A DNA stretch of 64,000 nucleotides, from contig NC_080563.1 of assembly GCF_030253575.1 (NCBI RefSeq), positions 12,543,001 through 12,607,000 on the forward strand. Direction: 5' to 3'. Both the position numbers and the translations under genes were made by a program. This document shows positions 1 to 10,335 of the stretch, piece by piece; positions within the stretch are counted from its first letter, which is position 1, and each line of letters opens with the position of its first letter. Under the pieces are notes generated by a model. That model saw nothing but the letters and a program-made list of their open reading frames with translations. It did no database searches and was not told where the DNA came from. The stretch comes from Rhododendron vialii. Lineage: Eukaryota; Streptophyta; Magnoliopsida; Ericales; Ericaceae.

Positions 1-30
1 TAATTAGTCTATGGGCATGACTACCTAGGA

Positions 31-108
31 TAATAATGGCAATTCAATTGGGAATTAGGTCGGTCAGTATAATAATGGCAATTCAATTGGGAATTAGGTC
101 GGTCAGTA
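31..108. repeat. 39-bp direct tandem duplication
   Basis: Two identical 39-bp units lie head to tail (31-69 and 70-108), each starting TAATAATGGCAATTCAATTG. Identity looks perfect, so the duplication is recent. No gene function is visible in it. Confidence 0.9.
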
Positions 109-379
109 GAAGCGACCCACTGCTGGGACTTAGAGCTAAAAAGAAGAGAAGGGTTTTTTGCCCCATATATATACTGATTCCCACGGACGAAGGACGGGGT
201 GCTGCGAAGTTTTTTTTCTAAAGATTGTTTACTTTTCTTCCAAGTTTTTTTTCTTTAAGTTTTGAAATTTTGTTCAAATACTCGTATTTTAGTAATTCGT
301 TTTAATTTATGTTCTTAATAAAAGTTATTCACTGGTATTTGATTAATTTTATATTTCTTGTTTGTTTTTCATCTCTCAT

Positions 380-950
380 AATAGAAGCATATTTCAAATT
401 AAGGTTTCTTTTTTTTCATGCATAATGATTAGTGAGTAATCGTATAGGTAGGATCGCGGGGTGATTACCATACCGTGACCAGTTTGGGTACTGTTCCTAT
501 TTTCAAACAATAAAAAAACGATTTTAGATTGAAAAAAATACTTCCGGTAGACGAACCCGGACATTGTCGGAGCCGATGTGAACAGGGGAATGAGGGTTCA
601 AAACTCATTCTCCGCTACGCATGGGTAAACGGCGACCCTAAGGTTTCGCATCTTGCAGGGTTTCTTTATCAATATAAAATTGAACGTTTTTAAGAACACC
701 GAATGGAGCATGTTAATTCAGACCGGTTACGAGTGCTATGAACCCTACGACTGTACCTTTCTTTTAATTATTTGAAAAATACAATCAATTTCTATGTTTT
801 AGTTAATCAACATCAAACTACAAGGGGTAGCCTGTTTAAATTATAAAAATCCGAGTTTTTAGTCAGCACACATCACCGTCTTTGTGGATTCAACTCCAGT
901 CTTACCGGATATTATGTTACGTCAGTTTTAGCCCTACGCTTGGGGCAACC
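380..950 (+). mobile_element. Possible Ty3/gypsy-type LTR remnant
   Basis: This gene-free stretch contains the phrase CTTTGTGGATTCAACTCCAG followed by a 'cttaccgg' block and 'ccctacgcttggggcaac'. This resembles conserved text near LTR ends of plant Ty3/gypsy elements of the Tat type. No coding domain, paired LTR or target duplication was found, so it is at most an old fragment. The call rests on remembered sequence style only. Confidence 0.3.
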
Positions 951-1170
951 CATTATTTTAGGACTAGAAAATCGTCAAGCATTACTCTTTCCCTTGATCG
1001 ATGTACCCTTTCAAGTTTTAAATAAAATTTCTCTTTGGCCAACAAAAAAAAAAAAAAAGAAACTCTAACTACTTGAATAGAAGGTAAAAGATTTTTCCTC
1101 TTTTCTCTTTCGAGATTTTTCCACATTTTTCTTTCAGCTTTTTGAGAATGTTTAATCACATTTGTGGCTT

Positions 1171-1853
1171 AGGGGTTGTTTGGCTAAATAATCTAGAATG
1201 GATTATTTTTTATCCTTATTCAAAAAAATTCGCATTTGTTAGTTTTTCGTAAATTTTTTAAAGATTATTGCTTCGTCATGACGAAAGGAATTTAAAAAGT
1301 AAAAAATAACAATCAAAACTCAATTTTTTTTTAACAAAGACGAAAAAATTGGATAATTGGCTTATTTTTATCTTAATTCAAAAAAAATTGAGTTTTGGTC
1401 ATAATTTTTTGCTTTTTAGATTTCTCTCATCATGACGAAGCAATAATCCAAGCCAAGAGTAATTCGTAGCAGGCCAAGTGTAATTCGATGTGGCCAAGTA
1501 CAATTTGATACAGCCAAGAGCAATTCGTAGCGGCCAAGTGCACTTAGATGCGGCCAAGAGCAATTTGTAGTGGCCAAGTGCAATTTGATGTGGCCAAGAG
1601 CAATTCAATGTGGCCAAAAAGAATTCGTAACGGCAAAGTGCAATTAGATGCGGTCAAGAGCAATTCTTAGCGGCCAAGTGCAATTTGCAATTTGATGCGG
1701 CCAAGTACAATTTGATGCGGCCAAAAGCAATTCGTAGTGGCCAATTCGATGCGGCCATGAGTAATTCAACGAAAAATTCACAAAAACTAGCAGATAAATA
1801 AATACATAAATAAGAACAAAAAATAATCCACAATGACTTTTTAAGCGGAACAT
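1171..1853. mobile_element. Fold-back MITE expanded by an internal minisatellite
   Basis: The left arm begins AGGGGTTGTTTGGCTAAATA and contains 'ttgcttcgtcatgacgaaag'. The right arm is its imperfect reverse complement and ends near 'ttaagcggaac'. The same family recurs, uninterrupted, at 34683-35054 in the lactate dehydrogenase intron, which shows what the ancestral element looked like. In this copy a 320-bp array of 20-bp repeats sits inside the 3' arm, between 'gcaataatcc' and the terminal block. No transposase is encoded. The superfamily is uncertain because no clean target duplication was found. Confidence 0.7.
1451..1770. repeat. 20-bp minisatellite, about 16 units
   Basis: About sixteen units of the form GGCCAAGnGCAATTCGnnGC follow one another. 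Two unit types tend to alternate (one with 'aagagcaattcgtagc', one with 'aagtgcaatttgatgc'), suggesting a 40-bp higher-order period. A few units are shortened or lengthened. Because 20 x 3 = 60, the array stays open on the minus strand as a Trp/Leu-rich repeat, which is not evidence of coding. Confidence 0.9.
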
Positions 1854-2043
1854 GACCTTAGAAAACACTCCAGTTGGATCCTCTCAGTCATCTCGATAGC
1901 GATGTAGGAATATTGATATTGCTTCCAATGGAGGATTAAAAATGGTAAGCACAAGTGGGGACGGAATTAAAAACACTAGTATGTCATTTCGAGTTACGCA
2001 ATGCTGAGTGGTTAAAATACAATGAAAGATTAATCGTTGGGTG

Positions 2044-2308
2044 TGTGACAAATTGGGTGAAATCGTGTAACGATTCTCTCCATCTTTGTATAATATTGTT
2101 CGCTTTGGACTCCTAAAGCCCATAGACTTCCCAGTAGGTCACCCATCCCTATGTGAAGTTCCTATGTGCTTTGACCCGCCCTCACGGCTTTAAAAGACCT
2201 TGTACAAGTAGGAGGGATCTTTTCTTATAAACCATGACTTGCCCCCTCCCGTCTGGACGGAGCCTGCTATCCTGCAGTATCGCCGACCATCGGAAAGCAG
2301 GTGTCACA
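2044..2308 (-). mobile_element. Solo LTR or TRIM fossil with a 5S-rRNA-like box
   Basis: Read on the minus strand, the block starts TGTGACACC and ends TTTGTCACA, so it has the TG..CA borders of an LTR and is about 265 bp long. It contains GGATGGGTGACCTACTGGGA, close to the internal box C of plant 5S rRNA. Such a box is a hallmark of Cassandra-type TRIM LTRs and of a few related plant LTRs. No second LTR or coding part is present, so it is a solo or terminal-repeat fossil. No target duplication was identified; the exact family is uncertain. Confidence 0.45.
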
Positions 2309-2543
2309 AATCGTGTTGGCCCTCATCAAATTCAGTTTGATTAAAGATTTCTTGCAATATTTATTTATGGTTCTCTCTTAAAAGATTGCTCAAAAAGATC
2401 TCATAGCCCTGTACTGAAACTAGTTGGGTAAAATTCCGATATATACTTAAACTCATTGCAGCTAGTACCATCAAATTAGGCATAAAAAATGGCATTTGTT
2501 CTTAAAGCACCTGAAAACGTTAAAAAGTAGTAGTACACCTACG

Positions 2544-2566
2544 ACACACACACACACACACACACA
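2544..2566. repeat. (AC)n microsatellite
   Basis: About eleven AC dinucleotides are followed by a short A-run and C-run. It is a simple repeat just upstream of the LINE fragment. Confidence 0.9.
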
Positions 2567-2633
2567 AAAAAAAACCCCTAAAAAATGGTCTTCTAATTTT
2601 AATTTTGATAACTCGAGTATGTAAGCCAATACT

Positions 2634-4937
2634 GTGAAGATTTGCACCATCTTGAGACCAATGGATGTTTTGGATAACCACTCTCTATTTTCAGTTAGAA
2701 ATCCCATTGGCGAAACTAGAAACAGAAGAAAAAATGGGTCTCTTACTGTGGATGTTTTGGATACTCACTTATTCTTTGCTAATGATCTGATTCTTTTTGG
2801 GCAAGATAACCTTACTACTTGCAATACTATGATGGGAGTGATTAATGAGTTTTGTTGTATGTCTGGCCAAACCATTAGTCTTGCTAAATCCAAGCTTTAC
2901 GTTTTCCCAAATGTTTCTAGAAATAAAGTCAGAAGATTGAGTGTTGCGAGCGGCATTCCCCTCACTAATGACTTGGGCAATTACTTGGGCATTCCCCTCC
3001 AGCATAAAAGAGTATCTAAAGATCACTTCAACCACATTTTGGAAAAAATCCAAAAGAGACTTTCTTGTGTGAAATCGAATACTCTTATGTTGGCTGGGAG
3101 AGCTACTTTAATTCAATCATCTGCTTCACCTATCCCTAGTTACACTATGCAAACCATGAAAATTCCTGCTAGTGTGTGAAAAAATTGATCTTCATAGAAA
3201 TTTTTTGTGGGGAGACACGCCTGACAAAAAAAGAATCCATCTTGTCAATTGGAACAAAGTCTGCAAAGGTAAGGAAAATGCTGGTTTGGAGATAAAAAAA
3301 AGCTAGAGATCAAAATCTTGCCCTGCTTTCCAAACTGGGTTGGAATTTGTCTAATAAGGAGGTGAATCTTTGGATGGATATTATGCATGACAAATACTTG
3401 AGAAATCATAGCCTTGCCTCCTGGCCCAAAGAGAGACCTGCATCCTTCACTTGGAGGAGTATCATAAGTACTATTGACGTGCTTAGGGCTGGTATCAAGT
3501 GGGTGATAGGGGATGGCAAAAAGGTGGACATATGGTTGGATTGGTGGTGTGGATCTACTTCCCTTGCCTATATCCTGGGGAACATACTAACTCTAATTCT
3601 ACTGTGAGTACTCTTATTGTTAATGGGAGATGGCATTTGGATAATATAGCCCACATTGTGGATTGTAACATCCTGGAGATTATCCAAAATATTCCCCTTC
3701 CCCTTGTTACTCAAGCCTCTGATCATCCTTTTGGGAAAGGATCCCCGCATGGGAATTTTTCTGTTTCTGCTGCTTATAGAATGATTAATGGACAGGACTC
3801 GGACACGAATGGTTGGAAATGGTTTTGGAAACTCAAAATACCTGAAAAATTAAAAACTTTTATTTGGACTATCCTTCATAATAAACTCCCTACCAACCTT
3901 CTTCGTGCTCAACGTGGCATGACCACTCTGGACTCCTGTCCTAGGTGCAATGATGGTCCTAAAGACATTAATCATCTCTTCAGAATCTGTTTTAAAGCAG
4001 TGGATCTTTGGGGAGCTACTACTTTTGGGCAGAGCATGAGAGGAAATTTGGACGCCTCCTTTGTGGACTGGTTTGGGAAAAATCTTAGGAATACCAAACT
4101 TATTGGCATTAGTAATAAGATTCCTTGGAACATTTTATTCATTACTACCATCTGGCAAATCTGGAAAGATAGAAATAGAAAGAGTTTAGATAATTTGGAT
4201 AACAATACAAATGTCAGTTCCAAGGCTTCTTACAAGTATGCTGTTAGAGATTGTGGAGGCATTCAAATCCCCTCTTATGACTGACCAACGGAACTCCAAA
4301 TTAACAAAGTGGGTATCCCAAATTCAGGTAATACCAAGTTGAATGTGGATGGATGCTGGTACAACGCTGAAAGAAATGCTGGAATATGAGGTATATTTCA
4401 GGACAGCAATTAATGGCACCTGGACCTTGGGATTTTATGGCAATACGACTGTGGAATCAAGCACGGCAGTAGAAATATGGAGTATCTACAGAGGGCTCAC
4501 CATTATTCTCGAGAGGGGTCTGGCAAACGTGGACATAGATCTGACTCGCTTGTAGCTGTGAATCTCATCAATGAGGGAAATCCATGAAATCATCCACTAA
4601 GCATAATTATCAATGATGCAAAGATGCTCCTACACCAGACTGAGTCAAGGCTAACTCATATATAGAATAGCAAATTAATGTGCGGATCATCTCGCTAGAG
4701 TGGGCGCTGAACAGAATGAAAGTCTTTTTGTCCTTGACAAATCCCCTGTATCCGTTAGGGAGTTCCTAATTCGTGATTGCCTAAACATTAGGCAGATCCT
4801 TGACTAGATGTTTTTTCCTTTGTTGTGTTTGTGTAGTTTGATCTCGTACTTACTAGCATTACTAGCACTTCTGATGCTTGCTCTCGCTCTGGTTTAATAT
4901 ATTTGAATTTCCACTTGACCAAAAAAACAAAAGAAAT
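2634..4937 (+). mobile_element. L1-type LINE, 5'-truncated and frameshifted
   Basis: This is the 3' half of a plant LINE ORF2. It begins inside the reverse transcriptase palm, with the catalytic FADD box seen as FANDLILF (about 2770-2810). It continues with 'GQTISLAKSK' and 'NYLGIPL', typical of plant LINE RTs. Next come a zf-RVT domain around 3800-4020 (FWKLKIPEKLKTFIW, then a C..C..H..C cluster) and a C-terminal RNase H-like segment starting LNVDGCW near 4338. Coding is split over at least three reading frames with internal stops, and the 5' half is missing. The 3' tail ends near 4920-4937 in an A-rich stretch. Such 5' truncation is normal for LINE insertions. Confidence 0.85.
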
Positions 4938-5929
4938 CCAAGATCCAAATAAAGCATAAAAGCATTAGAAGCCAGCTCTGATTCGACTACAAACCCAAGT
5001 TGTCCAAACTCAAAAATATGACTAGGCTCAATAACTATAAACACCGGCAACATCGACTATTAAGTCAATCAACGAATCACACAACACAAAATTAAGGTTC
5101 TGAATTCTTGTCGTCGCTCGGTAATCTCAACCTGTGATAATCAACTTCAACACAAAAGTTCCATTGCCTCGTCGATATCTGGACGAGAAAGGTTAGGTGT
5201 TATAAACCCAGAAGATGAAAAGTGTTCAGTTGAAGGAGCTAGCACGGGTTTTTCCGAATGAGGATTCCTAGCTCGTCAGATTGTCAAACTTTGCAAAATT
5301 GTGAGGCTTGATAACAATGTAGAGCTTCAGAAAAGCAAGATGAAACTTCCTCATTCAGTTGTCACACTCTTTGCGAGATTGCGAGGTTGGTCAAATACTG
5401 AGATAAAAAGTGAGGTTTTTTTTTTTATCGTCAGCTTTAAAAAAAAAAAAAAGGTGATAGTTAATGGAAACTTTACGGATAACATTAATCCAGCTGACAA
5501 TTGATTATCCTCGTCCTCATAGGAGTACATTTTTATTCAAATATGTTCACTAAAACTAACAAAAATTAAATTGTAAAATTCCATTTCTTTTTGGTCTTGA
5601 GGACGTATATTGAATTAAAGGGCATTTTGTGGACTGACGATGTTGTTGGGTTATTTTCGGCACAAATGGTAACGTGTTAATTCATTTCTAGAATAAACCC
5701 AAATCGAAAATTAATTCAACAACATGCATGCCCTCGTATTCATCAAGAAGCCAAATCATATAACACAAAACAAAAACCACATTCAACTTACAATATTTAT
5801 CTAGCAAGAAAGAAGAAAAAAAAAACCGACAACCACACCCAGAGGAACCCAAGTTACTGTCCGATATTGGCAGATACATGAAATACAGATACAAAAAACG
5901 ATGACTGATATACAAGACGTCGGAATGAA
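4938..5929. other. Intergenic, no gene recognised
   Basis: This is the downstream flank of the proline-rich protein gene that ends at 5930. It holds short poly-T and poly-A runs around 5417-5452 and AT-rich unique-looking DNA. No coding exon, RNA gene or transposon border was recognised. Confidence 0.5.
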
Positions 5930-6652
5930 CTACACAAGAGGTGGACACAAGAAACCAGGCGGCGGAGTAAGCCCACAAGTAGCAAGCACCTGAAGAGCAA
6001 GAGGAAGGAATATGTTGAGGTTGAGAAGCTTAAGCCTTATGGTAGTGCAAAGGCAAATAGCTGCTTCCAGCTCAAGCAACCCTTTAAGCACTGGGCAACA
6101 CACATTCTCAACCGGGTCCCCTATCCCAATATGCACCAACCCTCCAAGCACGTCAACACACAACCCTAATTTAAGCGCGTTGATTGGGCATTTCGGTTGG
6201 GTGGCAGGCGTTGGCGGTGGGCTGACACCTGGCCTCCCTCTGCCTCCGCCACCTCCTCCAGGAGGACCGCCGGAAGGAGGTCCTGGCGGTCCCCAGTAAG
6301 GCGGATAGGGAGGAGTGGTTCCCGGAGGCGACACTCCCGGAGGGTTTATTATAGGAGGTAATATGCCCGGGGGATTGTAAATTGGCGGAGTTGTAACCGG
6401 CGGTGGTGGTGAAGTTCCTGGCGGTGGTTTATGCGAAGGCGGCGACACCTTGGGCCGCCCTCCGTGGGGCGGCGGGTGGGGCCGGGGAGCGCTTGGTGGG
6501 TGGGGCCGGGGAGTAGAAGGCGGGCTAAGGCAGTGGTGAGGCGGTTTGGTTGGTGTAGGGCAACACCCACCACAAGCAAGTATGGGTGGTGGCGAAATCA
6601 ACATGAACAACATGCATATGAAGAACATTGGTATCATGACCTTAGAACCCAT
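5930..6652 (-). CDS. Hybrid proline-rich protein with 8-cysteine (LTP-like) domain
   Basis: This is a single-exon gene of 240 residues. An N-terminal signal peptide (about residues 1-26, MGSKVMIPMFFICMLFMLIS and a following Ala) directs secretion. It is followed by a Cys-rich junction (CGGCC) and a long Pro-rich region with repeated PP, SPP and GG-rich stretches up to about residue 150. The last 90 residues carry the eight-cysteine motif in the order C, C, CC, CLC, C, C with hydrophobic spacing. This is the hydrophobic-seed/lipid-transfer fold of plant HyPRPs. Family members are cell-wall proteins linked to elongation, defence or lipid signalling; which role applies here is not visible. A TATA box lies about 95 bp upstream of the ATG. 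The C-terminus (PPGFLCPPLV) is complete. Confidence 0.92.
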   Translation of the reverse strand: MGSKVMIPMFFICMLFMLISPPPILACGGCCPTPTKPPHHCLSPPSTPRPHPPSAPRPHPPPHGGRPKVSPPSHKPPPGTSPPPPVTTPPIYNPPGILPPIINPPGVSPPGTTPPYPPYWGPPGPPSGGPPGGGGGGRGRPGVSPPPTPATQPKCPINALKLGLCVDVLGGLVHIGIGDPVENVCCPVLKGLLELEAAICLCTTIRLKLLNLNIFLPLALQVLATCGLTPPPGFLCPPLV

Positions 6653-6743
6653 TAGTCCTTAGCAGCTAGGGTTCCTAAAGGTTTTCTTGGTTTCTATACC
6701 TTCATTTTTGGGGGGAGGTCTTGATGTGTTTTTGATGTTATAG

Positions 6744-6756
6744 TTTTTATATATAG
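6744..6756 (-). promoter_or_regulatory. TATA box of the 5930-6652 gene
   Basis: On the minus strand the sequence reads CTATATATAAAAA, about 95 bp upstream of the start codon. That spacing fits a short plant 5' leader. Confidence 0.65.
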
Positions 6757-7021
6757 CTGAATTCTATGAACAACCCGTGAGTTGTTTTCCATGAAATTTA
6801 AACAAAGGACAATATTGTGCTAGATAGGAGTACTGGAAGGACAATATTTTGATGACTCCAAAGAGTTCCAAAGCTGAACAATTTGGAGGGTTCCATTGGG
6901 GATTCCAAAGCAACATCCGTGACCCGGTGGGCTGATCGATCAGTTCAATCCGTGAAGCGGTCCTCTTTGGTTTCAGAAAGCATAGTGAAGCTTGCACGGA
7001 TTTCCATGGGCTAAGCTGGCT

Positions 7022-7405
7022 GTTTGCAGTAGGGGTGCGCATGGGTCGGACGGGTCGGGTTCGGCCCCGAATCCGAATCCGACCCGACTAGACGGTTATC
7101 ACTTTTTTGGGACCCGAACCGAAGGAGGGGGGATACCCGTCCGTGTAACTGATTTTTTTGGTCGGGTCGGGTCGGGTTTTGGTCGGGTCGGGTCCGGCCA
7201 AAACCGAAGTAGGCTATATGAATTCGTGCCTTTTGGTCGGGTCGGGTAAGAAAAAACAGCACCCCGAACCGAAAACTGATTTTTTTGGAAAAGTGTACCC
7301 GTACCCGACCGAACCATATGTTCGGCCCCGCCCGAAACCCTTCGGGTCGGGTCGGGTCGGGTCCGTCGGGCCTCGGCTTTTTTTTTGCACACCCCTAGTT
7401 TGCAG
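7022..7405. mobile_element. hAT-type MITE with GGGTCGGGT core, TSD included
   Basis: The element proper is 7030-7397 (368 bp). Its ends are TAGGGGTGCGCA and TGCACACCCCTA, inverted repeats with one mismatch. It is flanked by a perfect 8-bp direct repeat GTTTGCAG (7022-7029 and 7398-7405). An 8-bp duplication plus a TAGGGGTG end is diagnostic of the hAT superfamily. The interior is rich in GGGTCGGGT and its complement ACCCGACC, giving strong fold-back potential. There is no transposase; it is non-autonomous. The clean duplication suggests a fairly recent insertion, about 370 bp upstream of the proline-rich protein gene start. Confidence 0.88.
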
Positions 7406-7420
7406 TATATAGTTTTGCTC

Positions 7421-7919
7421 TCTTGCAACCAGCAGGGCCGCAGACGAGCAAAATCGAGCTGAGCTTTAGAAAGTTCAAGTTTATTTGTTAAGCTTTTAGC
7501 GAGCTCGAGCTCAATAAAGATTTTACAAGCCAAGTTCGAGCCGAGTTTGTCTAGGTTTATGTCGAACTCTGGTCACGTTCTTTAACTAGTCAAAATATCA
7601 GTATTTATGCTCTCGTGCAATCCAGATTTGTAGATAAAAAATTTATTTTGTACATATATAAAAATGTCATACATGTATAAGATTATAAAAACATATATAA
7701 TTATTAAGTACAAGAAACGTACAAGTTTATATATGTCATACTTCAGATTCGAGAGTTTAATCAAAATCGAATATTATCAGGTTCAAGTTCGACTTATTTA
7801 TTAAACAAGCCTAAAAAATTAAGACTGGTGTTCAACTTGTTTGGTAGACCGAATAGAACTCGAACGCAACTTTACTTAATCGATTACAGTTCACGAATTG
7901 CTCAGTTCATTTGCACCCC
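7421..7919. repeat. Degenerate non-autonomous hAT-like repeat (possible)
   Basis: The stretch has recurrent 'gagctcgagctc', 'ttcgagccgag' and 'ttcgactt' phrases and ends in TTTGCACCCC, a style common in old plant hAT-derived repeats. No clean inverted ends or target duplication were found. Related phrases occur near 19540-19620 and 28795-28870. Confidence 0.3.
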
Positions 7920-9205
7920 CTCAGTTGCAAGTTTGCAACATTTTCCTTAGTTTCCAGTTTGATCTGGAGCTTGATTTCTTGGTTTTTAATTGATCGATCT
8001 GAAATTAATTTGGGCTGTCATTTTGAGAAGCGATCTTCAGTGGATTTGAGTCCACGGGATTCTAGAATAAATGGGCTTAAATTTGACTGCTGAAGATTGA
8101 TGGAGCCTTTAGTTGTTTGCAGTTTTTGGTTCCTGTATACTTCCTCCGGTTGGCTCCTTGCCAACTTTATATATTTCGTTTTCCTTATCGTTTGGGGTAG
8201 CATATGTTTATCGGGGGCTTGGTGTCAGCTTAGGTATGATGCTTTTGCCTCGTTCTAATGCCGTTTGTGCTCTTAATCTCTTTGATCTTTGTAAACATCT
8301 CAAATGATTAATACCCCGATTCATTTCTCACATTTCAAAAAAAAAAAAGATTGCATATGATGTTTTATACTAATGAAAAAATTAATGCCCAACATACTTT
8401 AGGGGACACTTGAAGTACCAGTCCATACTTAAGTCACATGAATTGCGTGCGTGAGCAGAAACGCGTGCATGAAAGCCTCTTTGAAACACATTAACCTTTT
8501 AAATTCGCAAGAGCAATGATTAAGAGAGCGAACGCATACACGACACTTTGAAAGATTATGCGACTTAACGTCTAGATGTACCTTGATGGTTTTCCGGGTG
8601 CGACACGAGCGGGTCGGGCCACCTGAAAGCAGGCCCGCCCAGAGTTTGTTACGAGAGAGAGTTGCCCAATCTTTTCTGGGCCTGACCTCTCAGCCCATGT
8701 TGTTTACTGTACTTCAGTCCCTCTGGGCCCATCTAGATCAGTTACGGCTTGATTTACAAAATATGAGCCTGCTTATTTTTTGGCCGAGGCTGAGCGAGAA
8801 AAATTATTCCATGTCCATGGGGTACCATGTGGCAGTGTCTCAAAGGCACCAAATAGTCTCTCGGTTGAGGGATTCTGTAGCTAAAGTTCTTAGGATGTGT
8901 CTAGATCGAGCATTTATGTACTAGCAATTTATTGATTTGAGGGAAAAGGAAATGCAAGGGCAACGTAACAGTAACTTATGAACTACGTACATAGTCTTTT
9001 CCGTTGACAAATTGTCTATATTCTCTTCTGCATTTCTAAAAAATCCTTACAAGTACTTGATCCAAACACAACCGTGATTTCATTTTTTGCCTACGCCTGG
9101 ACTCGAGTTTGAACTTAAATTGAGTACTCAAGGCTCGATATATGAGTGTTAGGTTGAATCGACGAGAGATGAATCCAAAAATCTGCTCTCTAGCTATATA
9201 GGCCC
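7920..9205. other. Intergenic, no gene recognised
   Basis: Only short spurious reading frames are present. A poly-A run at about 8337-8348 follows T-rich text and could be the tail of an old retroposon, but nothing upstream is recognisable. No RNA gene was seen. Confidence 0.45.
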
Positions 9206-9207
9206 TC

Positions 9208-9332
9208 AATATTCTGAAATGCCTTGGCTGCAATCAAAAAGTCTCAGCTTCTTTCCTCCCTAGTTTTTTGGGATCGGAAGGAAAGAAGCCGAGACCTTTT
9301 TTTATTACAGTCAAGGCATCTCGATATTCTGA
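9208..9332. repeat. Fold-back hairpin, about 55-bp arms
   Basis: The left arm (about 9208-9262, with ATGCCTTGGCTGCAATCAAA and CTTCTTTCCTCC) is the reverse complement of the right arm (about 9276-9332) with several mismatches. The loop is about 13 bp. This is a small MITE or a hairpin precursor; no target duplication was resolved. Confidence 0.7.
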
Positions 9333-9752
9333 GCAGCGGCCACTTATTCAACCATTGATTATAGGAACCCTAAGTCTTTTCTGACTTTATCAAGTTGCTT
9401 GGCTTGAACCCACCTAAATTTCAACACTAGATTATTCTTTGGCTTAAACTAATAATCCATAAAAGTTGACTATGTTAAAAAGTAAAAGTCAAAGAAGCAT
9501 CGAAATGGAGCCGTGAAATTATTAGAGAAAATAGGACTGTAGATATAAACGTGATAAAAACTTGAACTACACACACTAAAACATAGTACATTTGACAATA
9601 CCTCAAAAACAAAACAACCATAATCTCAAAACCAAATACTACCACACATGCACCAACATAAACAAAAACAACTTATACAAACCTTTTAGGAAGGAGGAGA
9701 GACAATATTAATGTCATATTATGAGAGAACAAAATGCAGCTTATATAGTTGT

Positions 9753-10244
9753 TTAACTGCATTCGAAGCCGCTCGGGACGGTCTTTCCGCAGTAATTGAG
9801 AAGCAAGCTCAAGGAAACTGGAATGTTAAGATTGATTCCCAACACACTGGCTTTGATGGCAGTGCAAAGGCAAACAGCCGCTTCAAGATCGACCAACCCC
9901 TCGATGAGGGAGCAGCACGGGGTCTTCGCTGGGGACCCGACGACAAGGTGAATCAAGTCGTTCAGCAAGTTGGCACAGACGCCCAGTTTCAGGGTGTCTT
10001 TAGGGCAAGTGGCCTTGGGCGGCGGCGTGGGTGGGGTGACCTTGGGCGGCGTGGGTGGGGTGACCTTGGGCGGCTTGGGTGGGGCGACCTTAGGCGCCGG
10101 CGGGGAGGGCTTGTGGTGGTGCTTGGGGGGTTTTGGTGATGGTGGGCATGAGATGGGCACATGAGTGGAAGTGACTAGAGTGAAGAAGAGGAGGAGGTTG
10201 AGGGAAAGGAGAAGGGCAGTTGTTGCTACAGCCTTTGAAGCCAT
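9753..10244 (-). CDS. Hybrid proline-rich protein, 14-kDa DC2.15-like
   Basis: This is a single-exon gene of 163 residues starting at the ATG at 10244 (context AAAATGGCT). The signal peptide is about 26 residues with a Leu-rich core. A short Pro-rich region of about 50 residues follows, with repeated 'PPKVTPPTP' units. The C-terminal 85 residues form the eight-cysteine domain (C, C, CC, CLC, C, C), ending GFECS. This composition matches the DC2.15/14-kDa proline-rich group of secreted plant HyPRPs. These proteins act in the cell wall or membrane-wall interface and some are induced by cold or pathogens. A TATA box lies about 85 bp upstream. It is on the same strand and about 3 kb from another HyPRP gene, but the Pro-rich parts differ, so the pair is not a recent tandem duplicate. 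Confidence 0.92.
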   Translation of the reverse strand: MASKAVATTALLLSLNLLLFFTLVTSTHVPISCPPSPKPPKHHHKPSPPAPKVAPPKPPKVTPPTPPKVTPPTPPPKATCPKDTLKLGVCANLLNDLIHLVVGSPAKTPCCSLIEGLVDLEAAVCLCTAIKASVLGINLNIPVSLSLLLNYCGKTVPSGFECS

Positions 10245-10325
10245 TTTCAAATACAGCACAAAAAGATAAGTTGGATTTTGTTTGTGAGTGTTAATTGGTG
10301 GTGTGGAAATGGAGAAGTGGGCTTG

Positions 10326-10335
10326 GGTTTTATAG
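10326..10335 (-). promoter_or_regulatory. TATA box of the 9753-10244 gene
   Basis: The minus strand reads CTATAAAACC about 85 bp upstream of the ATG. Confidence 0.6.

Noticed and set aside
1399-1617. Minus-strand frame rich in Trp/Leu repeats as a repeat protein gene
   Set aside because: It is open only because a 20-bp minisatellite of three units equals 60 bp. There is no promoter, start context or homologue style.
1451-1770. CRISPR-like array
   Set aside because: Units are contiguous 20-bp degenerate repeats with no unique spacers, and the host is a plant.
2120-2150. 5S rRNA gene
   Set aside because: Only the box C-like segment is similar. The rest of the 120-base gene is absent, which fits a TRIM-type LTR.
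7099-7533. Minus-strand 144-codon frame with DPTRP repeats
   Set aside because: It runs through the GGGTCGGGT repeats of the hAT MITE and across its border, so it is a repeat artefact.
8100-8350. LINE or SINE 3' end before a poly-A run
   Set aside because: Only the A-run is suggestive. No coding remnant, Pol III box or border could be supported.
8583-8924. 113-codon plus-strand frame
   Set aside because: No domain, signal peptide or recognisable family, and composition like the surrounding non-coding DNA.
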